From: an uncultured Parasphingopyxis sp.
GTDB taxonomy: Bacteria > Pseudomonadota > Alphaproteobacteria > Sphingomonadales > Sphingomonadaceae
NCBI GenBank assembly: GCA_905479515.1
Contig: CAJQMX010000138.1
Span: 1-7,758, forward strand
Direction of reading: 5' to 3'
Length of the DNA stretch: 7,758 bases
The stretch's first letter is position 1. The number at the start of each line of letters is the position of its first letter. The translations under genes and the position numbers were made by a program. Under the pieces are notes generated by a model, which was not told the DNA's origin, did not search any database, and saw only the letters and a list, made by a program, of their open reading frames with translations. Positions 5,651 through 7,758 of the stretch are shown piece by piece.

Positions 5651-5685
5651 CTTAAATGGCCGAGGCGTCGTCCAACGCGGAAAAA
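5651..5685. other. Convergent intergenic gap, 35 bases
   Basis: The UdgX operon and the ligase operon end tail to tail here. I see no GC stem with a T-run on either strand, only an A-run (5681-5685) that reads as T on the minus strand at the ligase stop. Transcripts probably overlap at their 3' ends or end by Rho; this is an inference. Confidence 0.5.
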
Positions 5686-7257
5686 TTACATCGCGAGAGC
5701 CTTCAAAGTCGCAATCCGGTCCGCTTCATCGGCGGGCTTGTCTTTGCGAATGCGGTGAATACGGGGGAAACGCATTGCCAGACCCGATTTGTGACGCTTG
5801 CTTTCATGGATTGAATCAAAAGCCACTTCGAGGACGAGCGATTTTTCAACCTCTCGGACCGGCCCGAAGCGCTTGAGCGTATTCTGCCGTACAAAACGAT
5901 CCAGCCACACTAATTCTTCGTCGGTGAACCCCGAATAAGCCTTGCCCACAGGAAGCAAATTGCCATCCTCAGTCCAGCATCCGAAGGTGTAGTCAGAGTA
6001 AAATGACGCCCGTCGCCCGTTGCCGCGCTGGGCGTACATCATCACACAATCGGCATTGAGCGGATCCCGCTTCCATTTGTACCAGTGTCCGGTGACCCGA
6101 CCTGCCAGATAGGGGCTTTCCCTGCGCTTGAGCATGACACCCTCAATCGCCGACGCCCGCGCTCCTGCGCGCATTGTCTCCAGTTCTGAAAAGTCATCGA
6201 CTTCAATTACTCCGGAAAGATCGAAATGGCCGGGATCGAGTTTCGGTATGAACGCTTCGAGCCGTTTGCGCCGGTCATGCCAGGGGCGATCGCGTAGATC
6301 GTCCTTGCCTTCGACAAGCAGGTCGTAGACCCGCACAAAGGCCGGCAACTCGGCGAGCATTTTCTTCGAAACCGTCTTGCGGCCCACCCGCTTTTGCAGC
6401 GCGTTAAAGCTTGCCGCCTCGCCGCCCTGATCTGTCCCGCGAACCATCAACTCGCCATCAATAACGCCATCACGGTCAAACGCCTCGACAATATCGGGGA
6501 AAGACAGGCTGATGTCATCGCCGCCGCGACTGAACAGCCGTGTTTCGCCGCCCAGACGCACTGCTTCTACCCGGATGCCATCCCATTTCCATTCCACTGC
6601 ATAGGCGTTGAGGTCGAGGCTATCGCCTTCGAACGGATGGGCCAACATGAATGGCCGAAAAAAGGGACTGCCGGAAAGGTCTGGCCGCTCACCGCCTTTA
6701 TCCGCCCACTCAAATAGGGCTATGTAAGGCGGATCCAGTGCATGCCAAAGTTCCTCAACATCATCGACACCTACATCAAAGGCTTGCGCAAAAGCTGTCT
6801 TGGCGAGCCGCGCCGACACACCAACGCGCATACCCCCAGTTGCCAGTTTCAGCAGGGCATAGCGGCTGTTGGTATCTAGACTATCGAGTAGAGCCGAAAC
6901 GATCCCGGGCGCGTTCGAGCGATTGGCGGCGGATAGTTTTCGCACAACCTCGTCGATACTGGGGTCCTCCGCCTCGCCGATCTCCGGTTCTGGCCAGATA
7001 AGCGCGACCGTCTCGGCCGTATCGCCGACATGGTGACGCGACATACTAAATAGGTCCGGGTCAATTTTTGTGCCCGCAAGCGTGCGGATCATCGCTGATT
7101 TCACTGCCGGGAAATCGAGGTTCTCGGTCAAGGCGGCCAATGCCCAGCCGCGATCCGGATCAGCGGTTTGCTGCAAATACTGCGCAATAGCTGCGAGCTT
7201 CGCATTGCGCGAGCGGGTGTAGATCAGCGTATCGATGAGCGTCGCGAATCCGCGCAT
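5686..7257 (-). CDS. ATP-dependent DNA ligase, DNA-damage-response type
   Basis: A 523-residue ligase, typical for the bacterial ATP-dependent ligase found with a metallo-beta-lactamase exonuclease (ligase-associated DNA damage response set). It seals nicks by way of a lysyl-AMP intermediate. Residues 1-200 form the helical DNA-binding domain (for example GGMRVGVSARLAKTAFAQAF). The nucleotidyltransferase domain carries all motifs: I, KWDGIR with the AMP-accepting Lys224; III, IDGELMV (266-272); IIIa, VYDLLVEG (310-317); IV, EGVMLKR (372-378); V, YKWKR (393-397). The OB-fold domain fills the rest, ending with MRFPRIHRIRKDKP. It lacks the polymerase and nuclease modules of LigD, so it is not a classical end-joining LigD. 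The ATG at 7257 shares one base with the exonuclease stop (TGATG), indicating translational coupling; GGAG lies 10 bases upstream (7271-7268). The helicase and endonuclease that often accompany the pair are not downstream here; the UdgX gene is, convergently. Confidence 0.95.
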   Translation of the reverse strand: MRGFATLIDTLIYTRSRNAKLAAIAQYLQQTADPDRGWALAALTENLDFPAVKSAMIRTLAGTKIDPDLFSMSRHHVGDTAETVALIWPEPEIGEAEDPSIDEVVRKLSAANRSNAPGIVSALLDSLDTNSRYALLKLATGGMRVGVSARLAKTAFAQAFDVGVDDVEELWHALDPPYIALFEWADKGGERPDLSGSPFFRPFMLAHPFEGDSLDLNAYAVEWKWDGIRVEAVRLGGETRLFSRGGDDISLSFPDIVEAFDRDGVIDGELMVRGTDQGGEAASFNALQKRVGRKTVSKKMLAELPAFVRVYDLLVEGKDDLRDRPWHDRRKRLEAFIPKLDPGHFDLSGVIEVDDFSELETMRAGARASAIEGVMLKRRESPYLAGRVTGHWYKWKRDPLNADCVMMYAQRGNGRRASFYSDYTFGCWTEDGNLLPVGKAYSGFTDEELVWLDRFVRQNTLKRFGPVREVEKSLVLEVAFDSIHESKRHKSGLAMRFPRIHRIRKDKPADEADRIATLKALAM

Positions 7258-7758
7258 CAGCCATCGTCTCCGTCTTCATGCCCGACCATAGTCAGCGCGC
7301 GTGCCTTTACCTGATGCAGTTGGCACCAGCGCAACAGGCCATCTTCACTGCCATGCGTAATCCAGGTTTCTCGCGGCGCAAGTTCGCGGATCGTATCTGT
7401 CAGCTCGTCCCAATCGGCATGGTCGGAGATAACCAGGGGCAGCTCCACATTGCGCTGACGGGCGCGCCCACGCACCCGCATCCATCCCGACACCATAGCC
7501 GTTATCGGATTGGGCAAGCGGCGACTCCATTTAGTATTAAGAGCGGAAGGAGGGCAGATGATAATCTTCCCCCGCATCTCTTCCTTTGGCGTATCCATTA
7601 CGAGCTGAAACTCGCCGAGCGACACACCCAGTGTCTCGTACAGTTCGCACATTCTTTCCTGAGCACCGTGCAAATAGATTGGCTGGTTCCAACCTGCGCG
7701 GCGCAGTTCGGCGATCACGCGCTGCGCCTTGCCAAGCGCATAGGCCCCAACAAGTACG
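7257..7758 (-). CDS. Ligase-associated DNA damage response exonuclease (C-terminal part)
   Basis: The last 166 or so residues of a metallo-beta-lactamase/beta-CASP nuclease; the frame is open to the window edge, so the N-terminus with the HxHxDH metal site lies outside. The visible start of the frame at a GTG (7718) is internal: upstream codons read VLVGAYALGKAQR, a conserved part of the family. Other marks are PIYLHGAQ, the SGWMRVRG segment, the SDHADW motif (a conserved beta-CASP metal/active-site element) and WITHGSEDGLLRW near the C-terminus. In the family this enzyme is grouped with the ATP-dependent ligase, a DEXH helicase (Lhr-like) and the PdeM endonuclease, and is thought to process damaged DNA ends before sealing. 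The stop codon overlaps the ligase start, so the two are one operon. Full-length relatives are about 330-340 residues. Confidence 0.93.
   Translation of the reverse strand, partial: VLVGAYALGKAQRVIAELRRAGWNQPIYLHGAQERMCELYETLGVSLGEFQLVMDTPKEEMRGKIIICPPSALNTKWSRRLPNPITAMVSGWMRVRGRARQRNVELPLVISDHADWDELTDTIRELAPRETWITHGSEDGLLRWCQLHQVKARALTMVGHEDGDDG

Noticed and set aside
5651..5685. Intrinsic terminator between the convergent operons
   Set aside because: No stable GC stem followed by a T-run is visible on either strand.
5686..7257. LigD-type non-homologous end-joining ligase
   Set aside because: No polymerase or 3'-phosphoesterase domain and no Ku gene nearby; the overlapping exonuclease fits the separate ligase-associated damage response set.
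7257..7718. Exonuclease as a complete short gene starting at GTG 7718
   Set aside because: The codons upstream to the window edge stay in frame and encode conserved family residues (YALGKAQR), so the gene is cut by the window.

Overview
The window looks like chromosomal DNA of an alphaproteobacterium, most likely a sphingomonad-type lineage. This is an inference from the gene families (a radical SAM/UdgX repair pair and a ligase-associated DNA-damage-response pair) and from codon usage and moderately high GC judged by eye. No taxonomic marker such as rRNA or tRNA is present. I saw no insertion sequence, integrase, CRISPR array or tRNA.

Left part (about 1-2466): a LysR-type regulator on the minus strand faces away from a carboxymuconolactone decarboxylase/AhpD-like gene on the plus strand. 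A small methionine-rich membrane protein of the DUF6789 type follows. The divergent control region holds a good minus-strand promoter, a perfect ATTCAT-N3-ATGAAT operator-like palindrome over the regulator's start, and a plus-strand TATAAT. Two closely related GC-rich palindromes flank the AhpD-like gene, one on each side. The simplest reading is a small regulated cassette whose inducer and substrate cannot be read from the sequence.

Middle gap (2467-2907): no convincing gene. It holds one long imperfect hairpin whose three mismatches are all G-U compatible in plus-strand RNA.

Right part (about 2953-7758): DNA repair. A two-gene plus-strand operon encodes the putative DNA modification/repair radical SAM protein, with a C-terminal helix-hairpin-helix, and a DUF4130-UdgX fusion. 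The UdgX part keeps the residues for uracil recognition and the covalent His, yet has no cysteine where the family's iron-sulfur ligands should be. Facing it tail to tail, 35 bases away, is a minus-strand pair encoding an ATP-dependent DNA ligase and the C-terminal half of a metallo-beta-lactamase/beta-CASP exonuclease that runs off the window end. These two overlap as TGATG and belong to the known ligase-associated DNA damage response set, whose helicase and endonuclease partners are not in the window.

The most interesting item is the apparently cluster-less UdgX fused to DUF4130 and coupled to an uncharacterised radical SAM protein.
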